NCBI RefSeq assembly: GCF_051954455.1
Contig: NZ_JBQCHS010000015.1
Span: forward strand, 1 to 64,000
Length of the DNA stretch: 64,000 nucleotides
Source of the DNA: Pseudolysinimonas sp051954455
GTDB taxonomy: Bacteria; Actinomycetota; Actinomycetes; Actinomycetales; Microbacteriaceae
Reading direction: 5' to 3'
Part shown: piece after piece, positions 15,015 through 23,707 of the stretch
How the letters are laid out: every line of letters begins with the position of its first letter
Position numbering within the stretch: the stretch's first letter is position 1
Translations under genes and position numbers: made by a program
Notes under the pieces: model-generated
What the model saw: the letters and a program-made list of their open reading frames with translations, nothing else
Told to the model about the DNA's origin: nothing
Database searches by the model: none

Positions 15015-16169
15015 CTACTTGCCGCCCTCCTTGAGGGTCACGGTGAGCGGGGTGAAGCTCTTGCCCATCACGTCGACGTTCTCCTTCTTGAGCTCCGCGA
15101 GCGCCTGGTCGACGTACTCGTTCGAGTAGGCGGTCTTCGGCGGGTCCTTCGTGATGATCGTCGAGCCGGTGTCGTCCTTCGTGTGCAGCGCGATGTCGAC
15201 GGTGCGCTTCCACGCCGAGCTGTCGACCACGCCGATCCCGTTCGTCGACGGCCAGATGAGCTTGTTCACCTCGTTCGTCTGCCAGAGCTGGTGGCTGGCG
15301 CCGAGCTTCGAGCCGACCTTGACCACGAGGTCCGCCGCGTCCTGCGGGTGGTCGCGCGCGTAGATCCAGCCCTCGATGGAGGCCTTGATGAACTTGACCG
15401 TCGTCGCCCGGTACGCCTTGTCGCTCGAGAGCTTGTCGGCGTTGGCCCAGATCGCGTCCTGGAGCATCGCGGTGCCGGCGGTGTTCCAGTCGATGACGTT
15501 GAGGTCGCTCGGCTGGTACAGCTTCCCGGTCTTGGGGTTCACCGTCTCGAGCACCTGCGCGTACTCGTTGTAGGTCATCGCCTGCGCCGCGTCGATGTCA
15601 CCCGAGAGGAAGCCGTTCATGTCGAACGCCTGCTGCACGAGCGAGATCTGCTTCGTGGTGTCGATGCCCGCCTTCTGCATGCCGGCGAACAGCTCCCACT
15701 GGTTGCCGTAGCCCCAGCTGCCCACCTTCTTGCCCTTGAGGTCGGCGGGGCTCGTGATGTCCTCGTCCGTGAACGAGATCTGGGTGGTGCCGGACCGCTC
15801 GAAGATCTGGGCGACGTCGGTCACGTTGGTGCCCTGCTCGATCGAGCCGAGCACCTTGGGCACCCACGAGATCGCGTAGTCGGCGTCACCGGAGGCGAGC
15901 ACGTCGATCGGCACGGTGTCGGTGCCGGCCTCCTTGATCGTGACGTCGAGGCCCTCCTTCTTGTAGAACCCCTGCGCGACCGCGGCGTAGTAGCCGGCGA
16001 ACTGCGCCTGGGCCACCCACTGCAGCTGCAGCGTGACCTTCGTGAGGCCGCCGGAGCTCGAGCCGCCGGAATACGATGTGCCGCCGCTGCTGCTGCAGCC
16101 GCTGAGCGCGAGCGCGGCCGAGGCGGCGATCGCCGCGACGCCGAGCGCGATGCGCGTCCTGTGCTTCAT
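15015..16169 (-). CDS. ABC transporter substrate-binding lipoprotein, NMT1/THI5-like
   Basis: A 384-residue secreted lipoprotein. A lipoprotein signal peptide ends in the lipobox LSGC (Cys about 25), followed by a Ser/Gly linker. The NMT1/SsuA-type ligand domain starts VTLQLQWVAQAQFAGYYAA. Family members bind thiamin-precursor pyrimidines, riboflavin-like or sulfonate compounds. The gene is last in a four-gene importer operon next to pyrimidine-catabolism genes, so a pyrimidine or N-heterocycle ligand is plausible but unproven. The ATG is set by AGGAGGA 7 bases upstream. Confidence 0.9.
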   Translation of the reverse strand: MKHRTRIALGVAAIAASAALALSGCSSSGGTSYSGGSSSGGLTKVTLQLQWVAQAQFAGYYAAVAQGFYKKEGLDVTIKEAGTDTVPIDVLASGDADYAISWVPKVLGSIEQGTNVTDVAQIFERSGTTQISFTDEDITSPADLKGKKVGSWGYGNQWELFAGMQKAGIDTTKQISLVQQAFDMNGFLSGDIDAAQAMTYNEYAQVLETVNPKTGKLYQPSDLNVIDWNTAGTAMLQDAIWANADKLSSDKAYRATTVKFIKASIEGWIYARDHPQDAADLVVKVGSKLGASHQLWQTNEVNKLIWPSTNGIGVVDSSAWKRTVDIALHTKDDTGSTIITKDPPKTAYSNEYVDQALAELKKENVDVMGKSFTPLTVTLKEGGK

Positions 16170-16235
16170 GTGGTGCTTCCTCCTGACTGTGGTGCGCGGG
16201 ATGGAGCGGATCCCCGTCGGGCGGGGACGTGCGGG

Positions 16236-16994
16236 TCACCGGTGCCGGGTCGCGACGACCTCGAGCGCGAGGGTGACGAGGTAGAAGACGAGCCCGGTGA
16301 GGATCGCGCCGAGCACGAACGCCCAGGCGAGCGGGAAGTTGCTCGACGACACCGCGGAGGTGATCGACTTGCCGAGCCCGGTGAACGGGCCGCCGAAGTA
16401 CTCGGCGACGAGTGCCGAGATCACCGCCAGCGACGAGGCGATCCGCAGGCCGGTGAAGAAGTACGGGATCGCGCCCGGGAGCGTCACGGCGCGCGTCGCC
16501 TGCCAGCTGGTCGCGGCGTACGCGCGCATGAGGTCGCGGTGGATCGGGAGCACCGTGCGCAGCCCGCGGAGCGTCGTCACGTACACCGGCACGAACACCG
16601 CGATCGCCGCGATCAGCACGCGCGCGGTCTGCACGCTCGCGCCGAACATCGTGTACAGCACCGGGGCCAGCGCGACGATCGGCACGACCGAGAGGGCCGT
16701 GACGATCCAGGTGCTCAGCTCGTCGAGCACGCGCACCGCCGCGGCGAGCACCGCGCCCACGACGGCGACCACCGTGCCGATCGCGAGCCCCACGAGGGCG
16801 TTGAGGGCGGTGATGACGGCCGCCTGCAGGATGAACGGCGACCGCAGCCCGAACTGCTGGCCGATCGCGACCGGGCCGGGCAGCACGAACGGCTGGATGC
16901 GCAACCCGAGGACGAGCAGCTGCCAGAGCGCCAGCACGAGCAGACCGAAGACGATCGGCGCGATCGCCGTGCGGGCCCGTGCCGCGGACCTCAT
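16236..16994 (-). CDS. ABC transporter permease (SsuC/TauC type)
   Basis: A 252-residue inner-membrane permease with about six spans. The cytoplasmic EAA-loop sequence MRAYAATSWQATRAVTLPGA contacts the ATPase. The ATG at 16994 overlaps the ATPase stop by 4 bp. It probably pairs with the second permease at 17.8 kb as a heterodimer. A 66-bp gap with its own ribosome site separates it from the binding-protein gene. Confidence 0.92.
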   Translation of the reverse strand: MRSAARARTAIAPIVFGLLVLALWQLLVLGLRIQPFVLPGPVAIGQQFGLRSPFILQAAVITALNALVGLAIGTVVAVVGAVLAAAVRVLDELSTWIVTALSVVPIVALAPVLYTMFGASVQTARVLIAAIAVFVPVYVTTLRGLRTVLPIHRDLMRAYAATSWQATRAVTLPGAIPYFFTGLRIASSLAVISALVAEYFGGPFTGLGKSITSAVSSSNFPLAWAFVLGAILTGLVFYLVTLALEVVATRHR

Positions 16995-17809
16995 CGGTTC
17001 TCCACGCCCCGGGCGCCCCCGACGGGCGCGCCGTGCAGCGCCTCGCGCACGGCCGAGACGCGCTCGAAGAAGTGCTCGTCCTCGCGGAGCTCCTCCGTGC
17101 GGTCGCCGAGTCCGATGTCGACGACCTCGACGATGCGACCCGGCCGCGGCGACATGACGACGACGCGGTCGGAGAGGTACACCGCCTCGGGGATCGAATG
17201 GGTGACGAAGACGACGGCGGCGCCGGTCTCGGCGCGGAGACGGGCGAGCTCCGTCTGCATCCGCTCGCGGGTCATCTCGTCCAGCGCCCCGAAGGGCTCG
17301 TCCATGAGCAGCAGCCGCGGCTTCTCGGCCAGGGCGCGGGCGATCGCGACCCGCTGCTGCATGCCGCCGGAGAGCTGGTCGGGTCGCCGGTCGGCGAACT
17401 CGTCGAGGCCGATGAGGGCGATGAGCTCGTCGCTGCGGGCGCGGCGCGCGGACCGGCCGACGCCGTGCAGCTGGAGCGGCAGCTCGATGTTCTCGCGGAC
17501 CGTGCGCCAGGGCAGCAGGCCCGCCTGCTGGAAGGCGATGCCGTAGTCCTGCGCGAGTCGCGCCGCGCGGGCCGACCGGCCGAACACCTCCAGGGAGCCG
17601 GCGCTCGGCTGGTCGAGGTCGGCGATCAGCCGCAGCAGGGTCGACTTGCCGCAGCCCGACGGGCCGATGAGCGAGACGAACTCGCCCGCGGCGACCTCGA
17701 GGTCCACCTCGGCGAGCGCCGTCACCGACGCGCCGCGACGTCCGGGGAAGACGCGGGTCAGCCCGCGGACCGCGACGGCCGGGGCGGCGACGGCTGCACC
17801 CGCGCTCAT
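16991..17809 (-). CDS. ABC transporter ATP-binding protein (SsuB/TauB type)
   Basis: A 272-residue ATPase of the nitrate/sulfonate/taurine-type family. Walker A is GPSGCGKST, the Q-loop lies in IAFQQAGLLPW, the signature is LSGGMQQR, Walker B is LLLMDEPFGALDE, and the switch His is in VFVTHS. It overlaps both permease genes by 4 bp. The short Q-loop region QAGLLPWRT is typical of this uptake subgroup. Confidence 0.94.
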   Translation of the reverse strand: MSAGAAVAAPAVAVRGLTRVFPGRRGASVTALAEVDLEVAAGEFVSLIGPSGCGKSTLLRLIADLDQPSAGSLEVFGRSARAARLAQDYGIAFQQAGLLPWRTVRENIELPLQLHGVGRSARRARSDELIALIGLDEFADRRPDQLSGGMQQRVAIARALAEKPRLLLMDEPFGALDEMTRERMQTELARLRAETGAAVVFVTHSIPEAVYLSDRVVVMSPRPGRIVEVVDIGLGDRTEELREDEHFFERVSAVREALHGAPVGGARGVENR

Positions 17810-18693
17810 GCGGTCACCTCCGCCGGCCGGTAGCGACGCAGCACCGCGCCGATGAGCACCACGACCCCCGCCGCGACCAGCCCGACCAGCACCGCGCCGG
17901 CGATCGGCGCCCACTGCTTCGCGGGGTCGCTCGACCCGCTCGCCCCGAACTCCACGATCATGCGTCCGATCCCCCCGCTCAGCCCGATCGAGACCTCGGC
18001 GACGACCGTGCCGACCACCGCGTTCACCGCGCCGAGCCGGAGGGCGGGGATCAGGTAGGGCACGCTCGCCGGCACCCGCAGCCGCACGAACGTGCGCCCC
18101 CATCCCGCGCCGTAGGAGCGCATGAGGTCGAGGTGCGCGGCGTCCGGGGAGGAGAAGCCGCGCAGGGCGCCGATCGAGATCGGGAAGAACGCGAGGTAGG
18201 AGGCGATGACGGCGACCGACATCCAGTCCTGCCAGTGCAGCTCGCCGATCCGCACGAAGACGCCCCAGCGCCGCACGATCGGTGCGAGTGCGATGAGCGG
18301 CACCGTCTGGCTGAGCACGACCCAGGGCAGGAGCGCGGACTCCGCGGTGCGGAAGCGCTGCATGAGCGTCGCGATCGCGAATCCGACCACGAGCCCGACC
18401 AGCCAGCCGATCCCGGCGACGCCGAGCGTCATCCCGGCGGCCTGCAGCACCGCGAGCCAGAGCGGCGGCGACCCCGGCACCGCGACGACCGGCTCCAGCG
18501 CCCGCTGCAGCATCGTGCCGAGGTGCGGCATCGCGACGGCGCTCGCGCGCGGCAGGACCGTGACGCCGGCGATCACCACCCCCTGCGCCGGGGCGATCGC
18601 GAGGTACGCCTCCCACGCGGCGCCGAGCAGCACGACCCCCGCCAGGCCCAGCAGCACCGCGCGGAGTCGTCCCATCCCCGGATGTCGTCCCAT
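17806..18693 (-). CDS. ABC transporter permease, first gene of the NMT1/THI5-type importer
   Basis: A 295-residue permease with about six to seven spans and the EAA-type loop LMRSYGAGWGRTFVRLRVPA. The ATG at 18693 lies exactly 6 bases downstream of a TAGCGT -10 and has no ribosome site, so it is probably translated leaderless. This argues that the importer is its own transcription unit, separate from the pyrimidine genes 215 bp upstream. Confidence 0.9.
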   Translation of the reverse strand: MGRHPGMGRLRAVLLGLAGVVLLGAAWEAYLAIAPAQGVVIAGVTVLPRASAVAMPHLGTMLQRALEPVVAVPGSPPLWLAVLQAAGMTLGVAGIGWLVGLVVGFAIATLMQRFRTAESALLPWVVLSQTVPLIALAPIVRRWGVFVRIGELHWQDWMSVAVIASYLAFFPISIGALRGFSSPDAAHLDLMRSYGAGWGRTFVRLRVPASVPYLIPALRLGAVNAVVGTVVAEVSIGLSGGIGRMIVEFGASGSSDPAKQWAPIAGAVLVGLVAAGVVVLIGAVLRRYRPAEVTA

Positions 18694-18699
18694 GGGCAG

Positions 18700-18705
18700 A
18701 CGCTA
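18700..18705 (-). promoter_or_regulatory. leaderless -10 TAGCGT for the importer operon
   Basis: Minus-strand TAGCGT with a 6-base spacer (CTGCCC) to the ATG at 18693. Spacing and hexamer match eight other starts in this window. Confidence 0.7.
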
Positions 18706-18777
18706 CGGATCGCGTGTTTCGGGGGTGTCACCGCCGCGTTGCGGTCAGCGACCGCGACCGACCAGCCGCGCGACGTT

Positions 18778-18860
18778 GTCCGAATCACGGAGATCCGGTC
18801 GCTCGGGCCCGGATCGCGGGCGCCCGGGACCGCCGCGCGCGGCATCTCCGTGATTCGGAC
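18778..18860. repeat. 17-bp perfect inverted repeat with 49-base loop
   Basis: The arm GTCCGAATCACGGAGAT (18778-18794) is exactly reverse-complemented at 18844-18860. It lies alone in the 215-bp gap between the F420-type oxidoreductase stop and the importer start. It could be a transcription terminator, a REP-like element or a miniature mobile element. The loop is GC-rich with no coding character. Confidence 0.8.
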
Positions 18861-18908
18861 CATGCCGTGCCGGAGAGCCGCGTGCCGAGGGGCGAGGCCG
18901 GCGTCCGG

Positions 18909-19925
18909 CTAGGACTTCGCGGTCTTCGGGGCGCGGAGGGCCGGGATCACCGTCTCGCCGTACACGCGGAGGGTCTCCTCCTTGTTGTCGTGCTGGAGGT
19001 AGCCGGCGAACTGGTCGACGCCGATCGCGCGCAGCTCCTCGAGCTTCGCGATGTGCTCCTCGGCCGTGCCGAGCACGCAGAACCGGTCGACGATCTCGTC
19101 CGGCACGAAGTCGACGTGGTCGTTGCCGGCCTTGCCGTGCGAGTTGTAGTCGTAGCCGGTGCGGCCCGCGATGTAGTCGGTGAGCACCTGCGGGAAGTCG
19201 CCCTCCGTGCCGTACCGGTTGACGATGTCCGCGACGTGGTTGCCGACCATGCCGCCGAACCAGCGCGTCTGGGCGCGCATGTGGTCGCGGTCGTCGCCGA
19301 TGTAGAACGGCGCGGCGACGCAGAACGTGATGGCGTCGGGATCGCGCCCCGCCGCCTCCGCCGCCTCCCGGACCCGGCCGATCATCCACTTCGCCACGTC
19401 GACGTCGGCGAGCTGCAGGATGTAGCCGTCGCCGACCTCGCCCGTGAGCTTGAGCGCCTGCGGTCCGTACGCCGCGACCCACACCTCCACCTCGGAGTCG
19501 CGCGCCCACGGGAACTGCAGCGTCGCGCCCTGGTACTCGACGGGCCGGCTGTTGGCGAGCTCGCGGATGACGTGGATCGACTCCCGCAGCTCGGCCAGCG
19601 TCACCGGCTTTCCGTTCGTGACCCGCACGGCGGAGTCGCCGCGCCCGATCCCGATGACGGTGCGGTTGCCGTACATCTCGTTGAGGGTCGCGAAGACGGA
19701 GGCCGTGACGGTCCAGTCACGCGTCGCCGGGTTGGTGACGAACGGGCCGACCCTGATGCGCTGCGTCTCGGCGAGGATCCGGCTGTAGATGACGTACGGC
19801 TCCTGCCAGAGCAGATGCGAGTCGAAGGTCCAGACGTGGCTGAACCCGTGCTGCTCCGCCAGCTTCGCGAGCGCGATCGTGCGGGAGGCAGGCGGATCGG
19901 TCTGCAGGACGGCCCCGAATTCCAC
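18909..19925 (-). CDS. LLM-class F420-dependent oxidoreductase, CPS_4081-like family
   Basis: A 338-residue luciferase-like TIM barrel resembling the TIGR03842 (CPS_4081) family. Stretches include LAKLAEQHGFSHVWTFDSHL, MYGNRTVIGIGRGDSAVRV and VWVAAYGPQALKLTGEVGDG. Members use F420 or flavin; the reaction is unknown. The GTG at 19925 is chosen because an AGGAGG lies 7 bases upstream. It follows the dihydropyrimidinase by 11 bp and so belongs to the pyrimidine operon. It may supply or consume dihydropyrimidine, since no dihydropyrimidine dehydrogenase is visible. Confidence 0.88.
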   Translation of the reverse strand: MEFGAVLQTDPPASRTIALAKLAEQHGFSHVWTFDSHLLWQEPYVIYSRILAETQRIRVGPFVTNPATRDWTVTASVFATLNEMYGNRTVIGIGRGDSAVRVTNGKPVTLAELRESIHVIRELANSRPVEYQGATLQFPWARDSEVEVWVAAYGPQALKLTGEVGDGYILQLADVDVAKWMIGRVREAAEAAGRDPDAITFCVAAPFYIGDDRDHMRAQTRWFGGMVGNHVADIVNRYGTEGDFPQVLTDYIAGRTGYDYNSHGKAGNDHVDFVPDEIVDRFCVLGTAEEHIAKLEELRAIGVDQFAGYLQHDNKEETLRVYGETVIPALRAPKTAKS

Positions 19926-19936
19926 GACGTCGCCTC

Positions 19937-21379
19937 CTAGACCAAGTACTGCGACAGGCCGCGCTTGACGTAGCGCCCGTCGCCCTTCGTGCCGACGTAG
20001 CCGGTCTCGTCGACGATGACCTTGCCGCGCGAGAGCACGGTGTCGACGTGCCCGTCGATCTCGAAGCCCTCCCACGCCGAGTAGTCCATGTTCATGTGGT
20101 GCGAGCGCCCGTCGCCCATCCCGATCGTGGTGTGCCCGCTCGGGTCGTAGACGACGATGTCGGCGTCGGCGCCCGGCTGGATCACGCCCTTGCGCCCGTA
20201 CATCCCGAACATGCGCGCGGGGGTCGTCGACGTGATCTCGACGAAGCGCTCGAGCGTGAGCCGCCCCTCCACGACGCCCTGGTAGAGCAGGTCCATCCGG
20301 TGCTCCACCGAGCCGATGCCGTTCGGGATCTTCGAGAAGTCGCCGATCCCCATGTCCTTCTGCCCCTTCATGCAGAAGGGGCAGTGGTCGGTCGAGACCA
20401 TCTGGATGTCGTTGGTGCGCAGCGACTGCCACATGTGGTCCTGGTGGCCCTCCTCCCGCGCGCGCAGGGGCGTCGAGCAGACCCACTTGGCCCCCTCGAA
20501 GTCGCCCCACTCCGCGCTGCGGGCGCCGAGCTGCTCCTCGAGGGAGAGGTAGAGGTACTGCGGGCAGGTCTCGCCGAACACGTTGAGGCCGTGGTCGCGG
20601 GCGGCGGCGATCTGCTGCACGGCCTGCTTCGCGCTCACGTGCACGACGTAGAGCGGGGCGCCGGTGAGGTGGGCGATCATGATCGCCCGGTGAGTGGCCT
20701 CCTCCTCGGCCTGCCAGGGGCGGGTCGTGCCGTGGAAGAACGGGGTCGTCTCGCCGCGGGCGAGCGCCTGCTGCACGAGGACGTCGATGATCGCACCGTT
20801 CTCGGCGTGCATCATCATCATCGCGCCGTTGGAGGCGCCCTTCTGGAACGCGCGGAGGATCTGCCCGTCGTCCGAGAGGAACACGCCCTTGTACGCCATG
20901 AAGAGCTTGAAGCTCGTGACGCCCTCGGCGATCAGCTCGTCCATGGCGGTGAGCGAGGAGTCCTGCACGTCGGACAGGATCTGGTGGAACCCGTAGTCGA
21001 TCGCGCAGTTGCCGGCCGCCTTCTCGTGCCAGAGCGCGTACTGGTCGAGGATGTTCTGGTCCGGGTACTGGACTACGAAGTCGACGATCGTCGTCGTCCC
21101 GCCCCACGCGGCGGCGCGGGTTCCGGTCTCGAAGGTGTCGGACGCGTTGGTGCCGCCGAACGGCATCTCCATGTGGGTGTGCGCGTCGACCCCGCCCGGG
21201 ATCACGTACTTGCCGGTCGCGTCGATGACGCGGTCGACGCTGCCCGAGAGCTCGTAGCCGAGCAGGTTCGAGCCGGGCCGGAGCACGCCGACGATCTGCT
21301 CGCCGTCGACGAGGACGTCGGCCTCGCCGCGGCCCGTCGCCGAGACGACCGTGCCGCCGCGGATGAGGGTCGTGGTCAT
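19937..21379 (-). CDS. hydA: dihydropyrimidinase (hydantoinase)
   Basis: Opens dihydrouracil or dihydrothymine to the N-carbamoyl-beta-amino acid. The 480-residue amidohydrolase has the metal-binding HTH at 67-69 (VDAHTHMEMPFGG), the lysine that is carbamylated (Lys158 in SFKLFMA), and later metal histidines in MMHAENG and YVVHVSAK, plus STDHCPF. The ATG at 21379 overlaps the upstream amidase stop by 1 bp (TGATG). It is the middle gene of a three-gene reductive pyrimidine degradation operon. Confidence 0.94.
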   Translation of the reverse strand: MTTTLIRGGTVVSATGRGEADVLVDGEQIVGVLRPGSNLLGYELSGSVDRVIDATGKYVIPGGVDAHTHMEMPFGGTNASDTFETGTRAAAWGGTTTIVDFVVQYPDQNILDQYALWHEKAAGNCAIDYGFHQILSDVQDSSLTAMDELIAEGVTSFKLFMAYKGVFLSDDGQILRAFQKGASNGAMMMMHAENGAIIDVLVQQALARGETTPFFHGTTRPWQAEEEATHRAIMIAHLTGAPLYVVHVSAKQAVQQIAAARDHGLNVFGETCPQYLYLSLEEQLGARSAEWGDFEGAKWVCSTPLRAREEGHQDHMWQSLRTNDIQMVSTDHCPFCMKGQKDMGIGDFSKIPNGIGSVEHRMDLLYQGVVEGRLTLERFVEITSTTPARMFGMYGRKGVIQPGADADIVVYDPSGHTTIGMGDGRSHHMNMDYSAWEGFEIDGHVDTVLSRGKVIVDETGYVGTKGDGRYVKRGLSQYLV

Positions 21380-22218
21380 CAGGGCATCACCGTCCTCGTG
21401 TAGGTCTCCGGCCGGCGGTCGCGGTAGAACTGCCAGTCGTCGCGCATCTGCTTGACCATGTCGAGGTCGAGGTCCCGCACGAGCAGCTCCTCGTGGGTGC
21501 CCGATCCGCGCTCTCCCACGAAGTTGCCGCGCGGATCGATGACCTGGCTCGTGCCGTAGAAGTCGACGGCGAGCTCCCCGTACTCGTTGTCCTCGCGGCC
21601 GACGCGGTTCGGCTGGAGCACGAAGTAGCCGTTCGCGACCGCGGCGGCCGGGCCCTCCACCTCCCACAGCCGGTTCGACAGCCCCGGCTTCGTGGCGTTG
21701 GGGTTGAACACCATGTGCGCCCCGCCGAGCCCGAGCTCGCGCCAGCCCTCGGGGAAGTGCCGGTCGTAGCAGATGTAGAGCCCGACCTTGCCGACCGAGG
21801 TGTCGAACACCGGGTAGCCGAGGTTGCCGGGGCGGAAGTAGAACTTCTCCCAGAACCGGTCGAGGTGCGGGATGTGGTGCTTGCGGTACTTGCCGAGGAC
21901 CGTCCCGTCAGCGTCCACGATCACGGCCGTGTTGTAGTACACGCCCGTCATGTCCTCCTCGTAGATGGGGAGGATCGTCACCATGCCGAGCTCCTCCGCG
22001 AGCGCGGCGAAGCGCTGCACGATGGGGCCGTCGGCCGGCTCCGCGTAGTCGTAGTACTTCTTGTCCTCGGTGATCCCGAAGTAGGGACCGTAGAACAGCT
22101 CCTGGAAGCAGATGACCTCCGCGCCCTGCGCCTTCGCATCGCGCGCGAACTGCTCGTGCTTGTCGAGCATCGAGGCCTTGTCGCCGGTCCAGGTGGTCTG
22201 CGTGATGGCGGCTCTCAT
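21379..22218 (-). CDS. beta-ureidopropionase (N-carbamoyl-beta-alanine amidohydrolase), nitrilase family
   Basis: Hydrolyses N-carbamoyl-beta-alanine to beta-alanine, CO2 and ammonia. The 279-residue protein has the nitrilase triad Glu40 (ICFQELFYG), Lys113 (GKYRKHHIP) and Cys150 (YICYDRHFPEG), and the beta-ureidopropionase-like HHIPHLDRFWEKFYFRPGN. The ATG at 22218 lies 6 bases after a TATCGT -10, so the operon mRNA is probably leaderless. It overlaps the dihydropyrimidinase by 1 bp. N-carbamoylputrescine amidase is the alternative, but the context favours pyrimidines. Confidence 0.9.
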   Translation of the reverse strand: MRAAITQTTWTGDKASMLDKHEQFARDAKAQGAEVICFQELFYGPYFGITEDKKYYDYAEPADGPIVQRFAALAEELGMVTILPIYEEDMTGVYYNTAVIVDADGTVLGKYRKHHIPHLDRFWEKFYFRPGNLGYPVFDTSVGKVGLYICYDRHFPEGWRELGLGGAHMVFNPNATKPGLSNRLWEVEGPAAAVANGYFVLQPNRVGREDNEYGELAVDFYGTSQVIDPRGNFVGERGSGTHEELLVRDLDLDMVKQMRDDWQFYRDRRPETYTRTVMP

Positions 22219-22224
22219 GGGCCG

Positions 22225-22230
22225 ACGATA
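22225..22230 (-). promoter_or_regulatory. leaderless -10 TATCGT for the pyrimidine operon
   Basis: Minus-strand TATCGT, spacer CGGCCC, then the ATG at 22218. The divergent aminotransferase lies 155 bp away, so a shared operator is likely somewhere in 22231-22360, though I found no clear palindrome there. Confidence 0.7.
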
Positions 22231-22372
22231 GTCCCGGGGATGTTTCCGGCGCATTGCCTCATCCGGCCGGATCCCGCGGTGCGCGGTTCGTCTGCCGTTC
22301 TGGCCGTCGCCGCGCGGCGCGTTCGACACTCCGGCGGTGACGCGGAGGCTCGGAGGGTGGACGATGGGCAGC

Positions 22373-23677
22373 ATGACCGTGCCGTCCACCAATGCCGAGA
22401 CCAAAGCGCTCGACAAGGCCCACGTCCTGCACTCCTGGTCCGCCCAGGCGTCGTTCGATCCGCTCGTCATCGCGGGCGGGCTCGGCTGCCAGGTGTGGGA
22501 CTTCGAGGGCACGCGATGGCTGGACTTCTCGAGCCAGCTCGTCAACGTCAACGTCGGGTACCAGCATCCGACCGTCGTCGCGGCCATCCAGGAGCAGGCC
22601 GGCCTGCTCGCGACGATCGGGCCGGCGACCGCGAACGCGACCCGGTCGGAGGCCGCTCGACGGATCCTCGCGCACGCCCCGCACGGCTTCTCGAAGGTGT
22701 TCTTCACCAACGGCGGCGCCGACGCGAACGAGAACGCGATGCGCATGGCGCGCCTCACCACCGGCCGCGACAAGGTCGTCTCGCACTACCGCAGCTACCA
22801 CGGCAACACGGGCGCCGCGATCGTCGCCACCGGCGACTGGCGCCGCGTGCCCAACGAGTTCGCGCGCGGGCACGTGCACGTCTTCGGCCCCTACCTCTAC
22901 CGCTCGGAGTTCTGGGCGACGAGCGTCGAGGAGGAGGGCGCCCGCGCGCTGCACCACCTCGAGCGCGTCATCCAGGCGGAGGGGCCCGACTCGATCGCCG
23001 CGATCCTGCTCGAGACGGTGCCGGGGACGGCGGGCATCCTCGTGCCGCCGCCCGGCTACCTCGCCGGCGTGCGGGAGCTCGCCGACCGCTACGGCATCGT
23101 GCTCATCCTCGACGAGGTGATGGCCGGCTTCGGGCGCACCGGGAGCTGGCTGGCCCTCGACCAGGAGGGCGTGGTCCCCGACCTCATCACCTTCGCGAAG
23201 GGCGTCAACTCGGGCTACGTGCCGGTCGGCGGCGTCATGGTCTCCGACCGGATCGCGCACCACTTCGACGACCGCGTCTTCCCCGGCGGCCTCACCTACT
23301 CCGGCCACCCGCTCGCGGCGGCGAGCATCCTCGGCACCCTCGACGCCATGGAGTCGGAGGGGATCGTGGAGCACGCCGCCGAGATCGGCCGCGACCACCT
23401 GGGCCCGCAGCTCGCGGCGCTCGGTGAGAAACACGACCTGGTCGGCGAGGTCCGCGGCCGCGGGGTGTTCTGGGCGGTCGAGCTCGTCGCCGACCGCGCG
23501 ACCCGTCAGCCGCTCGGCGCCGGGGAGATGGGGCGGCTGAAGAAGGACCTGCTGCACCGCGGGCTGCTGCCGTTCATCCAGGACAACCGCCTCCACGTCG
23601 TCCCGCCGCTCGTCGTCACCGCCGACGAGGTCGCGCGCGGCGTGCAGATCATCGACCGGGCGCTCGCCGCGCTCTGA
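22373..23677 (+). CDS. class III omega-aminotransferase (beta-alanine:pyruvate type)
   Basis: A 434-residue PLP enzyme, probably moving the amino group of beta-alanine to pyruvate to give malonate semialdehyde. It has the PLP-binding Asp247 in LILDEVMAGFGRTG and the Schiff-base Lys276 in TFAKGVNSGYVPVGG. The ATG at 22373 follows GACGAT by 7 bases; an in-frame ATG at 22364 with a GGAGG-like site 7 bases upstream is an alternative. It is divergent from the beta-ureidopropionase operon that makes its substrate. The semialdehyde dehydrogenase follows 30 bp downstream. Confidence 0.9.
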   Translation: MTVPSTNAETKALDKAHVLHSWSAQASFDPLVIAGGLGCQVWDFEGTRWLDFSSQLVNVNVGYQHPTVVAAIQEQAGLLATIGPATANATRSEAARRILAHAPHGFSKVFFTNGGADANENAMRMARLTTGRDKVVSHYRSYHGNTGAAIVATGDWRRVPNEFARGHVHVFGPYLYRSEFWATSVEEEGARALHHLERVIQAEGPDSIAAILLETVPGTAGILVPPPGYLAGVRELADRYGIVLILDEVMAGFGRTGSWLALDQEGVVPDLITFAKGVNSGYVPVGGVMVSDRIAHHFDDRVFPGGLTYSGHPLAAASILGTLDAMESEGIVEHAAEIGRDHLGPQLAALGEKHDLVGEVRGRGVFWAVELVADRATRQPLGAGEMGRLKKDLLHRGLLPFIQDNRLHVVPPLVVTADEVARGVQIIDRALAAL

Positions 23678-23707
23678 CCGCTCGCCCCACCCGCACGAAG
23701 GAACCAC

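Noticed and set aside
15183..17546. 787-codon plus-strand frame over the ABC importer
   Set aside because: Antisense to genes with Walker motifs, lipobox and EAA loops; low-complexity His/Arg/Asp sequence.
18694..18908. THI-box (TPP) or other riboswitch upstream of the importer
   Set aside because: No CTGAGA or conserved THI-box core is found on the minus strand. The ATG directly follows a TAGCGT -10, leaving no leader.
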